NCBI GenBank assembly: GCA_000442015.1
Contig: KE561209.1
Span: 322,390-386,389, forward strand
Reading direction: 5' to 3'
DNA length: 64,000 nt
Source of the DNA: Rozella allomycis CSF55
Taxonomy: Eukaryota; Rozellomycota
Shown here: piece by piece, positions 30,932 to 42,430 of the stretch
Numbering within the stretch: the first letter of the stretch is position 1
How the letters are laid out: the number at the start of each line of letters is the position of its first letter
Translations under genes and position numbers: made by a program
The notes under the pieces: model-generated
What the model saw: the letters and a program-made list of their open reading frames with translations, nothing else
What the model was told of the DNA's origin: nothing
Database searches by the model: none

Positions 30932-32365
30932 ATGGCAAAAACTGAACACAACGTCAACCAAGCAATTCTCAAGAAAATCTACGATATCTACAACAGTCCC
31001 CAAAACCCTCTCAGTAACAAACACCCGCAATTCACACCAGGCCTAAACGCAATTTCTCAAAAGGTCAATATCAAAATATCAGCACCACGCAAGAAGGCTC
31101 TCATAATGCTGCTCGGAAACCACTCGGCGGGAAAAAGCTCCTTTATCAACTGGTACCACACACACAGACTCCATTTCATAAAGGTACACCGAGGACGCCA
31201 TCCAGCGAACCTCCGTAGCTATTGAAACCCAGGGATTCGTATTCGTCACCAGCGGCAAGGCAAGGAAGACTTTGAAGGGGCCGGCGACTGTTGAGCTGTA
31301 TCCGCATCTCGCGCCGATGGCTGCAATGCCCGGCGTGCTCGAGAATATGGCCACCGAGGTGTCGGAATCGAGGGCGAGGAAATTTGAAATGATGCATTTT
31401 GTGGATACTCCGGGGCTGGTCGATGGCGATATGAATGTAAGGGGTCGTCGCTCGTTTTTATAGTATCCGTTTGATCCTGATCAGGTTTTGAATTTTCTGG
31501 CGGAGGAAGCGCACTTGATTCTCGGTATGTTAGTTGCTATGCTTGAATAGTTTTCTTTGATCCTATTGGCCAGGCACTGTGCAGAAGGACGATGAATATT
31601 GTTGAAAAGCTGCATGACGTTCATGGAGACAAGATGAGGTATTATTTGTCGAAAGCTGATACTGTGCCGGATGAGTCTGATAGGCAAAGAGTTTTGATCC
31701 AAATTACGCAGAATTTGACTGCTAGATTGAAAAATAAACAATTTGAATTGCCGCCAATTTTTATCCCGACTTTGACGGACAAGGAGAGTAACTTTTTGAA
31801 TGATAGGAGAACAAAGGCAGTGTTAAGAATCACATTGATGGTGTTTGCAACGATATTGAAAAGGTTATCAATCTTAATGTCCAAAACACATTAAACTCTT
31901 TTGAAAATGATACAGTTAATCTACTGGCCAAAATTACAGAGTAAGGATGATTGTTAACTATTAATGAAATTTAAACCAAAATGAAAAGATTAAAAAGCAA
32001 AATTCTTCAGCTCGAAAGAGAGGTTTCTTGTTGTTCCTAGTTTCATTAATCTTTCCGGCATTTGTTATCGCGCATGCTGGTTATGACTTGATTCTACCAT
32101 TCATTCCTAAAGAAGCGTTATTCTATACAAATTTTATCAATGTGAAAATGACTAGACTAATTCCAGGTAACTCGATCGTAAATTGTTGAAAGAATATGAC
32201 ATGCCACAGATTGGAATCACGGTGGCGGTTTCTTTTCTGTTCTTTGCTATCTCTAATTATGTTTGGGATATAAAACCTACACTGAGCAGAAAAGATGTTA
32301 ATTATCTCAAAGAAGCCCATCGATATTTAAGCCAGGAAGCCACAAAGTTAAGGAGGAGTAATTGA
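30932..32365 (+). CDS. Dynamin/EHD-like GTPase with two C-terminal membrane segments
   Basis: The ATG is at 30932. The P-loop is LLGNHSAGKSSFIN and switch II is FVDTPGLVDGDM. A VFFDPIGQALC strand and YLSKAD (the NKxD-like specificity motif) follow. Introns of 31 nt (after FINW), 27, 26 and 29 nt restore NWYTEDAIQRTSVAIETQGF and later segments. A longer intron of about 79 nt near 31942-32020 is less certain. Two hydrophobic segments at the C-terminus (GFLLFLVSLIFPAFVIA; VAVSFLFFAISNYVW) suggest membrane anchoring. This subgroup of EHD/sarcalumenin-like GTPases is found in protists and algae; its role (membrane remodelling?) is not established. A CDS ending at TGA 32365 gives about 410 residues. 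Confidence 0.75.
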
Positions 32366-32441
32366 TATTTTGTTCAATCATAGATCTTTACGAAGAATAT
32401 TTTAGGCAATCTATAGAAAATGAAACACTTTAATAAAATTT

Positions 32442-33467
32442 TTATTTAGGATGCAGCATGTTATGAACCAAAGTATACAAAATCAAGGAATAAAGATCCA
32501 GCTTTGTTTTGAGGGTTAATAATAGGGCCTGGCAAAGTACTGCTTTAACAATTTGCGCATTTAACCCCTAATGGAAGATATAGATTTATCTTTACTTTAA
32601 ACAAGCCTCTGAATCCTTCAGATTTATAGACTTTTCTCATTACATCAATCGCACCTTTATATTGCAAATTCTCATTGTTTTCTTCGCACTTCCATTGTAG
32701 TCGGACTTTAGACATGATGTATGGATAAGTTAAAATTGTCGCCAAAGTCTTTGAGATTGCACCCATCCAAAAAATAAGAAGAGCGTTTGGAGACTTTTTG
32801 AATCTTTCCATGTACCAATGCTTGAGTTTCTCAAAAATTGCGTATGTAATGGATGGATTAATTACGAGTATTAGGGATGGTTTCAAACCTTTCCACAAGC
32901 CTGTAATGCCATCTTCATTCAAAACGTCAATCATGGTTTGGTGAAAATCTTTCGCGGGTCGTGTAGTCTGTTGCCTTGTAGCAATAACACTCTTTATAAA
33001 CGCCTTCAATAGGTTTACAACTGGTATAGTAAATAGCTGCCCTAGTGCAGCAGCGTGAGCACCTAATAGTAGTTCCCACAATGTCCCCATTTTGTCTTTC
33101 CCATAATCTGACTAAACAAAAGTTTGAATTCTACGCATTGCATATCTCTTTTCGTAAGCAGGCCGGAGCAGCCCGTAAAAATAAAAGTATGAAAATTGGC
33201 TGGATGCAGTGCTAATCCAATTGGCACCCAAACCATTCCAGTATAAACCTTGTATTCCTTCCTCTTTATATATTTGTTTTAATGCGTCTATCGTGCCTTT
33301 ATATTTCGTAGATTTCGCAGATTCTTTGTTTTGCACCTGCAGCCTTGTTTTCGCCCTATTAGTTTGTAAATGATCATTTACACGTCTAAGGGATAAACTA
33401 ATGTATTGGAAATTATTGCCCCGAGAGCTCCGGATATTGCATTTGCAAAGGGTGGCAAATTTGTCAT
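32442..33467 (-). CDS. ANT1: Peroxisomal adenine-nucleotide carrier (mitochondrial carrier family)
   Basis: Six-helix solute carrier exchanging nucleotides across the peroxisomal membrane. The ATG at 33467 starts MTNLPPFANAISGALGA. Repeat 1 has YPLDVAKTRLQVQ after a 26-nt intron. Repeat 2 has IPV-SVIATRQQT after removal of a 27-nt intron at 32992-33018 that has no stop and is a multiple of three. Repeat 3 has YPYIMSKVRLQ, then EGFRGLFKGLNAQIV after a 28-nt intron, ending with TAA at 32442. The ATRQQT and YPYIMxKVRLQ motifs are those of yeast Ant1/PMP34-type carriers rather than of the mitochondrial ADP/ATP carrier (RRRMMM is absent). The reading frame without splicing would add nine residues in a carrier helix. 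Confidence 0.8.
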
Positions 33468-34089
33468 TATTTGCAGAATGGCACAAATTGACAAATCGCA
33501 AATTTCTGTTTTTCATCTCAGTCATGATTATACAAACTTTGGCATTTCAATAGATTGTTAGTATTTGCATGNATGGAAATTGTGATTTCTTTTAAAATTA
33601 AATAGAGATATCTGATCTATTTCATTTTACCGCTTTCCTCTATCGCACGTGACCTTTGTCGCTCCATGCGCTCATAGAATCTTAATCCTCGTAAATTGGA
33701 TAATAAATCGTAAGATAAATAGTAAAAACCGAGGTCGATTGAGAATGGATTATCCTCCGTTNATACTAAGAGCCAAACAACAACGTATAATTATTCAAAA
33801 TAAAAAATACCACTCATATTAGTTGGCATCACGGAAGGTTTAATTTCTATTCTATTCTTGACAGCCGCCAATTACCATGGCAACTCCGCTTTTAGTATTA
33901 CAGATAGAGATATCTGATCTATTTCATTTTACCGCNNNNNNNNNNNNNNNNNNNNNNNNNNNNNNNNNNNNNNNNNNNNNNNNNNNNNNNNNNNNNNNNN
34001 NNNNNNNNNNNNNNNNNNNNNNNNNNNNNNNNNNNNNNNNNNNNNNNNNNNNNNNNNNNNNTTCAAGGAAATTTACTAAATATTTTTTA
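33468..34089. other. Gap-containing spacer with duplicated ends
   Basis: Contains single n bases at 33572 and 33762 and a run of n at 33936-34061. The text AGAGATATCTGATC...TTTTACCGC at about 33605-33632 is repeated at about 33906-33935, directly before the gap. The end of the middle contig (33724-33761) is an inverted near-copy of 42839-42876. No gene supported. Confidence 0.6.
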
Positions 34090-34875
34090 ATGGCACTTCC
34101 ACCTTCAGAAATAATATCAAACGAAGACGGAACCTTTACACAAATAGAATATCGTTTTGATGATAATAATAATATTCTTAAAGTTACACGTGTGATAAAG
34201 AAAGAGCTACACAAATCTTTGGCTAGTAAAAGTGTGAAGATGCGCAAAGTAATTCGTTCAAAGCTTGGTTTATAGGAATGGAAAAAATTTGGAGATTCAG
34301 CTAATGATACCGACGGTCCCCAAAACGGTATTACAAGTTTGGCGGATGAAATATTTTTGAAACTTAAAATTCCATCATTTGTAAAAACTATTATGTGCAT
34401 TTATTTAGCTTAAGGAAGATAATAAATCTATGGCTGCTATTGTTAAAACTGCCGCTAAACGTATTACCTGTGGAAACTGTGGCGGAGACCATATAACAGT
34501 TAGATGTCCATTGAAGAACAAAATTATTAAAGAGGAAAAGAAAGAAGAAGTTAAAAACGTTTATGTCGCTCCTTCTCGTCGCTCCGATAGAAAAGGTAAG
34601 ATATTATTTACGCTTGTACCAAAGATGACAATTGTACCCTTCGAGTTTCAAATCTTCCAGAAGAAACCACTGAAAGAGACGTACGCGAATTGTTTAAAAT
34701 GGCTGGTTATATTGCAAGATGTTATTTGCCTGTCGATCAAAACCGAGTTTGTAGAGGTTTCTGTTATCTGACATTTGGAAGCAAAGAAGAAGCTGAAAAA
34801 GGTATCCAAATTGTTAATGGACATCGATATGCCCACCGCGTTCTAAATGTGGAGTTTGCAGAACCAAGAAAATAG
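34090..34875 (+). CDS. TIF35: Translation initiation factor eIF3 subunit g
   Basis: Subunit of eIF3, binding the 40S ribosome and mRNA in the cytosol. The ATG at 34090 starts MALPPSEIISNEDGTFTQIE, the typical N-terminus. Introns at 34249-34275 (27 nt), then 28 and 29 nt, restore KEWKKFGDS, then the CCHC-type zinc knuckle (CGNCGGDHITVRCP). The RRM follows: CTLRVSNLPEETTERDV (RNP2) and RGFCYLTF (RNP1), ending LNVEFAEPRK. Length of about 230 residues is slightly shorter than yeast Tif35. All expected domains are present in order. Confidence 0.92.
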
Positions 34876-34945
34876 TATAATAAATTCATTTTCATTCCTG
34901 ATTAATCACTGTCAACTTTAGACCAGGGTCAACTGGATATCCAAA

Positions 34946-35454
34946 ATGCAAACCTCAAATCCCAAAGAAACAATATTAGAAAAAGATTTGAGCACTACCG
35001 AATCTGCGGATTATTCTGCTAGTGAAATACCTTTAGGCGCGTTAAGGCCTCGTAGACGAGTAACTTGAAGTCTCAGTACTAATGGTAGAGTGTATCCTTT
35101 GTCCTGGTTGAGGAAGGGACGCAATCTGAAAATGGATCTAACTTTTCATATTCCATCTTGGGTGGCAATGACATATCTTTCCATTCTGCGCCTTCAAGTC
35201 CAAAGTCAATTGGTTCCCATGGGACGTTTGGGCCTGAAATGTTAATGACTATACCGGAAATAGGGTCTGAGTCTTCATATGGAGAATCATCGGTGAATCT
35301 TTTGAAATCTCAAATCAAATTAATGGAACAAGAAATGAAAATCAAGGACCACATGATTCGTTCGTTGGAGCTTCAAGCGGAAGAAAAGGAACTTGGATTA
35401 ATGGAGAAAATCAACGCCTATTTTCAAGAATGGTTCAATGGTTTAGTACTGTAA
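34946..35454 (+). CDS. Small coiled-coil protein, unknown
   Basis: The ATG at 34946 lies 70 bp after eIF3g. One 29-nt intron (after LRPRRR) restores a frame of about 160 codons. The N-terminus is disordered and Ser/Glu-rich (SAPSSPKSIGSHGTFG). The C-terminus is a coiled coil (LLKSQIKLMEQEMKIKDHM) ending in an aromatic helix (FQEWFNGLVL). No family recognised; orientation and clean splicing support a real gene. Confidence 0.55.
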
Positions 35455-35684
35455 ACTATATTTTAGCCCAATTTTAGATTGTTAAAGAGAATTTGGTTTC
35501 AATTTCAATTTGGCTATCAAATGATGCTGGGATATTTGGAAGAATAAAATAAATAAGATGCTTTATTTAATTTTTTTATTTTCAAGTGTGATATTCAACT
35601 CAAAGTATAGATCAGAAGCTTAAAGCTTGCACTGGTCGAAATTCAGTTTTCAATTTACCAGGGTTCTAATTTTGATTGAAATAT

Positions 35685-36766
35685 ATGCAAGAAAACCTGA
35701 AAAGTAGTACTAGTATATCTCGTCTGAGCATACCAAACTTGCTAAATCAAGAACAAGAAAATGATAGAAAGGTACGTAAAGCCACTCACGCTGGAACATG
35801 GTATGAAGATAACAGTAAGAATCTTTTTTCTTTGTTAAAGGCGCTCGTCTCAATGACAAAGTACTAACATTTATTGACAATGTCGTCGCAGAAATAGATC
35901 AGAATCGCAAGCTTAAAGCTCTGATTGTACCGTAATTCCATTCTTTCCATTTTGTCAAGGCATGCTGGTCTAAAGTTTTCAGGGCAAACTGCGGCCTATT
36001 CATACAACCACTTACTACAGAAGATTAATGAAATGTAAATGCTCTTTTTTAATATCTCTACTTCTAGTTCTAAGATTTTTGTTTTAGGGCCATCTCACCA
36101 CTCTTATCTGGAAAAGCCTGCTGTAAGCACAGTGGACGTGTATGAAACACCATTGGGCAACATTGAAATTGATACTAAAAGTAAAAAATAGACACTATTA
36201 AAACAGTCGCCCATGAATTGATTTCTTCTGGAGCATTTTCTAAACTACCAAAAGATGTTGATGAAGATGAGCATTCAATTGAAATGCAATTGCCATTTAT
36301 TGCTCATATTCTAAATAGCGTGTCTTGCAAAGTTTCACTTATTCCAATCTTAATCGGACAAATGAACAAAGTTACACTTCATAGCACAGTGAAAACCTTG
36401 TTGCCATATTTTGCTGATACAGACACAGTTTTCATTATATCTTCTGACTTTTGTCATTACGGTCCTCGTTTTTCGTATACCCCGTTTTCAAACTCTAAGA
36501 CGCCTATCTATAGTGAAATAGAGCAATTGGATAATGATGCTATTAACATGATTTTGGATATGGATTTAAAGTCTTTCGAAATGTATTTGAACCAAACTGG
36601 AAACACCATTTGTGGTCGACATGCAATCAGAGTCTTGTTATCGATCCTCTCGGAATTCAAAGATGAATTCTCAGGCACTCTATTGCATTATTCGCAGTCT
36701 AATAAAGCAGTCTCAGGGACAGATTCATCAGTTAGCTACGCAGCCATAGCATTCACGACAAAATAA
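35685..36766 (+). CDS. MEMO1: MEMO1 family protein
   Basis: Conserved cytosolic protein of the AmmeMemoRadiSam superfamily; animal MEMO1 is implicated in cytoskeletal signalling and metal or redox chemistry. Exons joined by introns of 26, 28, 33 and 26 nt give the expected motif series: VRKATHAGTWYEDNS, VPHAGLKFSGQTAAYSYNH, VLGPSHHSYL, DEDEHSIEMQLPF, SSDFCHYG, CGRHAIRVLL and SVSYAAIAF. Compared with the usual start close to the HAGSWY motif, this protein has an extra 30 or so Ser/Glu-rich residues, if the ATG at 35685 is used. Length is otherwise typical at about 300 residues. Confidence 0.9.
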
Positions 36767-36800
36767 ACCAAAGCAAAGTGAGCATAAAATTATACATTTA

Positions 36801-37574
36801 TTACACTGCGCTGTAGCGATTAAACGTTCCCTGAAACAGTGACGCAGGTTTCAATTCTTTAGAATTCGAAGCCAGAATTCCATGCATACTTTTACTAGCA
36901 TTCTTCAACTTTTCTTCCAATTCCGGAAGAATCTGATCAACTCTTTTCTTTGTTGCCAAACTCGACACAGAATCGTCTTCCTTTTCAGCTTTCCTTTTCT
37001 TTCTTTTCGATTTGCTCTTGATAGCCGCCAGCAATAGTTTCTGTTCATCAGCCGTCGCATTCAACGGAACTTGCCCGCTAACATCCACCCCACAAACTGG
37101 GCATTTTTCAGTCTTTTCCTTTTCAACCAGCAGCTCATTAGCCCCCTTTTCACTCACAACGCACCCACACGGTCTATAATACAAAAATCGGGATGATCCG
37201 TTCATTTCCTTTCTAGTAATAGGACATATAAATTGCGCTACTATCACCTCGTATCCGTCATTCGAAGCTTGTTTCTCGTACAGTGGGTTCGCAGTGAGTT
37301 TCAGTTCAGTGACATCCTTGAGGGATCGGACGTGTCCGGCGACTGTTTCGCCGTCGCCATACGTTTCTTTGCCGAGAAGGTATTTGATGAGAGATTCTTT
37401 CGAGTATAAACGGCCGAGACTGCACGATACTATGGGCTGGTTGAGCCGCTCTTTTGATAGGGCGCAGAAGTGCCATTTAGCGGTCGTCTGTGGTTCAGGA
37501 TTTTCTTGCTTTTCTTTGGCTTTTGTTCTGATCATTTCGCAACGCTTTGGTATCGATCCGCCGTCGCAACCCAT
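36801..37574 (-). CDS. RTF2: Replication termination factor 2 (RTF2)
   Basis: The single exon starts MGCDGGSIPKR, the signature N-terminus of RTF2 proteins, which act at stalled replication forks (fission yeast Rtf2; human RTF2 is removed by the proteasome). Two RING-like zinc modules are visible: WHFCALSKERLNQPIVSC with GRLYSKESLIKYLL, and FICPITRKEMNG with CGCVVSEKGA and CPVCGVDV. The C-terminus is basic (KSKRKKRKAEK), a likely nuclear localisation signal. 257 residues, normal for fungi. Convergent with MEMO1, with 34 bp between stops. Confidence 0.92.
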   Translation of the reverse strand: MGCDGGSIPKRCEMIRTKAKEKQENPEPQTTAKWHFCALSKERLNQPIVSCSLGRLYSKESLIKYLLGKETYGDGETVAGHVRSLKDVTELKLTANPLYEKQASNDGYEVIVAQFICPITRKEMNGSSRFLYYRPCGCVVSEKGANELLVEKEKTEKCPVCGVDVSGQVPLNATADEQKLLLAAIKSKSKRKKRKAEKEDDSVSSLATKKRVDQILPELEEKLKNASKSMHGILASNSKELKPASLFQGTFNRYSAV

Positions 37575-37681
37575 TTCGATTTATTTGTGGCTGAGTAGAG
37601 AATGTAGAGAATGAAGAGTACAATTGTCCAAATATGTAACTATTACAGTATGTTTAAATGAATTATAATTTATTGAATTTA

Positions 37682-37745
37682 AATAAACCTCTACACAACG
37701 GACAAGAACTTTAAAATAAACTTCTGCACAACGGACAAGAACTTT
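37682..37745. repeat. Tandem duplication of the LTN1 terminal codons
   Basis: Units at 37682-37712 and 37715-37745, period 33 bp, two mismatches. Each unit encodes SSCPLCR(S/G)LF. The functional stop lies between them and the distal copy stays in frame. Confidence 0.85.
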
Positions 37746-40700
37746 GCGCTGAGCTTTTGAACCACTTGAACAAACAAGGCCCATGAAACTTATTCTTGCA
37801 AGTTTTGCACATCTGCGACGGCAGCGACTTGTCTGTGATATGAATGACCGAGTAGCAGATGGGACAATCGTCGATGCCTTCGAAGCGCTTGTCAGCGTTA
37901 TTCTTCCAAAGCAGCAGTGCATCGAGAATAGACAGATTCTAATTTATAATGGTAAAGATGAATACTTGGGAGGTGATTGCTGTTTGCGAGACGAGGAGCC
38001 ATTGCCTCCACTTGCCTTCATTAACGCCCGCGCGTTTGCCGCCTTCGACGGTGACTTGACGAAGCGGATATATGAGGGGGATGTTGACTTGGATTTCCAT
38101 TGACACATCGTCGATTGTGTATTTGGCGACTACTTGGGCGTCTGAGCCTGATGGCTGGATCACTTTGAAGATTGTGTTTTCGAGACATGATTGATCGAAT
38201 GATCGGATGAGACTTAATTCTCTTTGGATAAGAATTGGTGAAAAGTATTTCTTTGTGTATCTGTTGAATTGAATGAAATGTGTTACTGTTCGAGAGCCAG
38301 GGTGATTGAACGATTGTTGGATTCAGCGATCCATCTGCGTACAATGAATGATGAATGAAACAGTAACTTGTAGTAAAGGAATGCGCAAATTAGTTGTTTG
38401 CTGTTTGAATCGTTGAAGGAACTGAAGAATAGATTGGGAATGAATTCTGAAATATCAAACTTTGAGATATCGAAAGCTTTTTCAGAAATGTTTAAATTAA
38501 CACAGATGATTTCTAGTAATTGTTCGATTAAAGACCAATGGTTGTCTTTTAATGCAACCATAATATTTAAGCGATCTAATTCACCCTTTTATGAATGTGA
38601 ATGAAAATGTTTACTTTATCTTCAAGAATGTCAAAAAGTAAAAGAAAGCCAACAATCATTGAATCTAAACTCTAAGAATAGATTGAGAGAGTGTAGATTA
38701 CCTTGTTTGTGAATATTTTAAACAGCAGGGGGTCAATTGTGAGATCTTTTTCATTTTCAATTGTTATCCAATCAGTAATGTTTGTGGTATTCTTGACTAG
38801 AAGATACCCAATCATTGCCTTTTCAAAATATTCAGAATCCACAATTAAATCAGAAAAATTCAAATCTAAATCTATTTTGTTTAAATCTTTTATTTCAATA
38901 GATTCTTTCACTTCATTGGAATATTTTTCTAAATAGATTGAATAAAGAAGATTAAATAGATTAAAATGATTTGAATTTGAAATTTCAGAAAAGCAAAATC
39001 TAAAAATAGAATCATTGAAAGGTTTCTTTAAGACAGATTTTAACGCTAAATGTTTTAATTCCAAACAAGACAAAGAAAAGAAATCATCGACAGACAAATT
39101 TGATTCATCAGCCAAAGAAGAAAGCATTAAATTGATTTTATCAAACTTTTGAATTTCAAATTTCTCTAGATAGCCAGAATAATCAAATGGTTTAAATTTT
39201 AATAATTTTTGAAATTGAAGATTAAATTTTGCAAAAATTATTTCTCGTCTTGCTAGATCTATTTCAGAAATTTCATTTTGTTTGTTTAGAATTAACTTTT
39301 GAAGAATGAATGGAGTTGAATCTTTTTCAAATTCAAAACATTCCAAGAAATTAACAAATGAAAAACTAGAAAGAATAGCCAATGGATCTCTTAAAGAAAT
39401 TTTATCATTTTTAGAAAGTTTTTCTTCAATTAATGAATCTAAAAGAGATATTTCATTAAACAATTCTGGTTCAACATCCCTTGCATAAAGAAATAGATTA
39501 GATCGAAATTTTAATGCATTTTCAATAGAAAAGGAAAAAGATTCTTTTAGAAAATATATTACTAATTTTCCAATTGAAGAATAATTTTTAATTTCAAATT
39601 CAGAAACTAAAATGAATGGATCTAATTGTGGCTGGTGTATTTTATAAATAGATTCAGAAATTTCTAAAATATTCAAAAGTAAATCTTCTTGTTCTTTTAA
39701 AGTCTTTTTGTTTAGAATCAATTTAAACAATTTTAATGAAATCTCATTTGGATCTATTTTGTAATTTTCAAAAATATATTTAATGAATTTCTCTGGATTT
39801 GAAATATTTTTCAAGATTAAATTATCTACAAGGATTAAACTGAAATAGATTTGAAACATATAATTCTCATGTTCTTCAAATTTAGGATCTTCAATTTCTT
39901 TATCTAGAATCTTTTTGATTAATCTATAATAAAGATTTGGATTTGAATTCAAGATTAATTCATTGAGGGTTGAAACCCAATCTTGATTTAAATTATCTAA
40001 AAACATTTCATGTAAATTTTCTTCTTTACAAATTAATTTTAAATCTTCAAATTTTGGTTTAAAAATTTCAGAAAATGATTTTGGATTTTTACAAATAAAT
40101 TTTACCGCCAATTTTTGATTTAATGAAAATAAAACTTTTAACGCATTTATTACTTTATTATTTTCTTCTTTTCTTTCTTGATAAATTAAAATTAAATCTT
40201 CCAATTCCTTTTCATTCAAATCTCCAATTTCAATCTCTAAAACTTGTTCATTTAAATACTTTGGAAATTTAGAATAAAATGGCAACAAAATTCTCAAATC
40301 TTTAATTTTTATTATTTTTTCAATATTTTCTTCAACATTAACAATCTCTTTAACATTTTCTAAAATAAAACAAAATTTTCTAATCTCATTTTGATTTTTC
40401 ACTTTTTCATTCAAATTATTTAAAATTAATTCAATTTGTTCCTTTTGCAAATTTTCTAAAATAAATTTCACTTGATCGTTTCCAATTAATGAATCATTGG
40501 AAAAAAGCCAATCTTCAAATGGAATCAAAATTGCTTCTTTTTCCAACCAATCTTTTTCTCTTATTGAATTCTTTATTAAATAATTTAAATTCTCAACAAA
40601 TGTTTTAACAACAAGAAAGATTAATGAAAATTCTAAATATTCAGATCTAATTCCCTTCCAAATTGCATTCACAAACAATTTAACATTAATCTTTTCTCCA

Positions 40701-41689
40701 ATTAAATTCAACAATGGCAAAATAAATGGATAAACTAAATTTCCTTGTCTTTTACATCCATTTTCTAAATATCCATAAAATCTATTCAACAATGGCTTCT
40801 TTGGCACATTCTTCTCCCAAATCTCAATATTCCTTTCACTCATCAACAAAATACATTCCCACAAGCTTTCAACCAACAAACTCTCTTCTTCTTCAAACGC
40901 ATTCATCAAAATATTCTTTTGAATCTCCAAATTCAATTTCATCCCCTTGCTCAACATAATCTTTATCAATTTAAATCCAGATTGTCTCAAAAACACATTA
41001 TTCTCTTTATTCAAAATATTATTCCAAATCTCAACATCCATCATCCCCTCATTAACATCTTCCACATACCCATTCTCCACCAAATATCCCACCATCATCA
41101 ACCCACTTCCAACAATCCTAGCAAACTTAAACTCCACATCCTCATAATCCGCACAACTATCCTTCAAATCCCCCCTCTTAGTTTGCACAACACACCCCTC
41201 CACATACTTCAATACACTCTCCAAACAATACTCAATCACCATTCTCCTCTTATCCTCCCCAAACGCACTCTACTCACCCACTCCAATCACCCTTACCTCA
41301 AAATTACTCTTCGAAACACCTTGCACCGACAAAGCCGGATCAAACCACGAACAAAACCACGCACCACTATACTCTTTCAAAACAGGTGCAAGCGNACGAA
41401 CAAAACCACGCTCCACTATACTCTCTCAAAACAGGTGCAAGCGCCTTCTTATCCCTCTTCAAAATCTCCCCAACTACCCGATTCACACCCTCCCTCACAC
41501 TCTTCGCGCCATCCACACACAGCTTCACATACGGCTTCACAAACACTCCTGCAAACTCTCCAACATTGTCCACAGTCTCGATCATCGCGCTTATTTGCTC
41601 CAGCGATTTTTGGCGCGTTATTATATCCTTTTTACTCAGCTTCTTCAAAAGAACTACTAGCTCGGGGTCAAGCTCAGTGGCAGTCGGCC
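37711..41689 (-). CDS. LTN1: Listerin E3 ubiquitin ligase (N-terminus truncated at a contig joint)
   Basis: Ribosome-associated ligase that ubiquitinates stalled nascent chains on 60S subunits. The N-terminal module has [21 protein letters not shown] long helical solenoid follows (about 41240-38670). The C-terminal RWD region has [15 protein letters not shown] and [11 protein letters not shown], and the RING-CH finger has [26 protein letters not shown] and CPLCRSLF. Introns of 26-29 nt lie near 41270, 38680, 38605, 38270 and 37950. The n at 41395 separates a near-identical 47-bp overlap (two mismatches). Upstream of the n at 41690 I cannot follow the frame, so perhaps 60 residues are missing. 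The last ten codons are tandemly duplicated beyond the stop. RING ligands are all present. Confidence 0.92.
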
Positions 41690-41830
41690 NTACGTTGTTT
41701 CAATTCAATGTGGTAACTAAATATGTGCATCCGATTAAGTTTCAGTTAAACATTTAAATAAAATGAAATTTAATAGTTAAAAATGGTATGAGGTAATTAT
41801 AAAATAGAGTGCTTTATTGAAACTATGGTA

Positions 41831-42429
41831 TTAAGACGATGCCATGAAATCCCGAAAAGGCTTGCGATTCTGGGGATCGGAGATGCTTTTCAATATAATT
41901 CTAAAACACTTTAGCATACTGGGTTGATTGACGATTTTATGATGATTTTGCAATGATTTTAGTAAGTCCACTTTAACGTTGTCATTTTCAAGAAACGGAA
42001 TTAATAATTCAAGTGAATCTTCGATTGGGAACCGCACATTTTTAGAAAATAACTCCAATAGCAATAGATGTGGTTTCGGGGCAAACCCGACCAGGTCAAT
42101 TAACAATTTTAAGAACCAATGGCCTCTTCCTGTATTCAATGAAGCTTCATGGAACTTTAGTTCAAATAATCCGTAATTTGAATCTTTTATATAACCTAAA
42201 ATTTTCTTGAAAAGAATGGTTCTAGTTTTGTCCTCGGGCTTCCAATATTGAAAAGTTTCGATCCAATCAAGATCATACAGGAATGTCTTATCAATGTCTT
42301 CAAATGAAGTTAACAGCAATTCTTTTGTTTGAACCTCGAAGCTTTCATCTAGATCTTTTAGGAATCGTTTAAACATATATTTCCAGCGAGCTGCGATTTC
42401 TTTATATGTGCCAAACTTGGGGTATGTCG
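41831..42429 (-). CDS. Unknown helical protein, probably 5'-truncated
   Basis: The frame is open from the n at 42430 to TAA at 41831, with an internal ATG at 42376 giving 181 residues. It is predicted all-helical (LLIPFLENDNVKVDLLKSL, SMLKCFRIILKSI) and contains no cysteine cluster, membrane segment or motif I know. The in-frame codons upstream of the ATG (PSLAHIKKSQLAGN) suggest a longer protein cut by the contig end. Confidence 0.5.
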
Positions 42430-42430
42430 N

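Noticed and set aside
34946-36766. Operon-like arrangement of eIF3g, the coiled-coil gene and MEMO1
   Set aside because: The genes are co-directional and close, but each has its own spacer with A/T-rich 3' signals. Nothing shows trans-splicing or a polycistronic transcript.
40919-41716. 265-codon plus-strand open frame
   Set aside because: Antisense to LTN1. Its composition (Pro, His, Ser, Thr rich) is a shadow of the G-rich minus-strand coding sequence.
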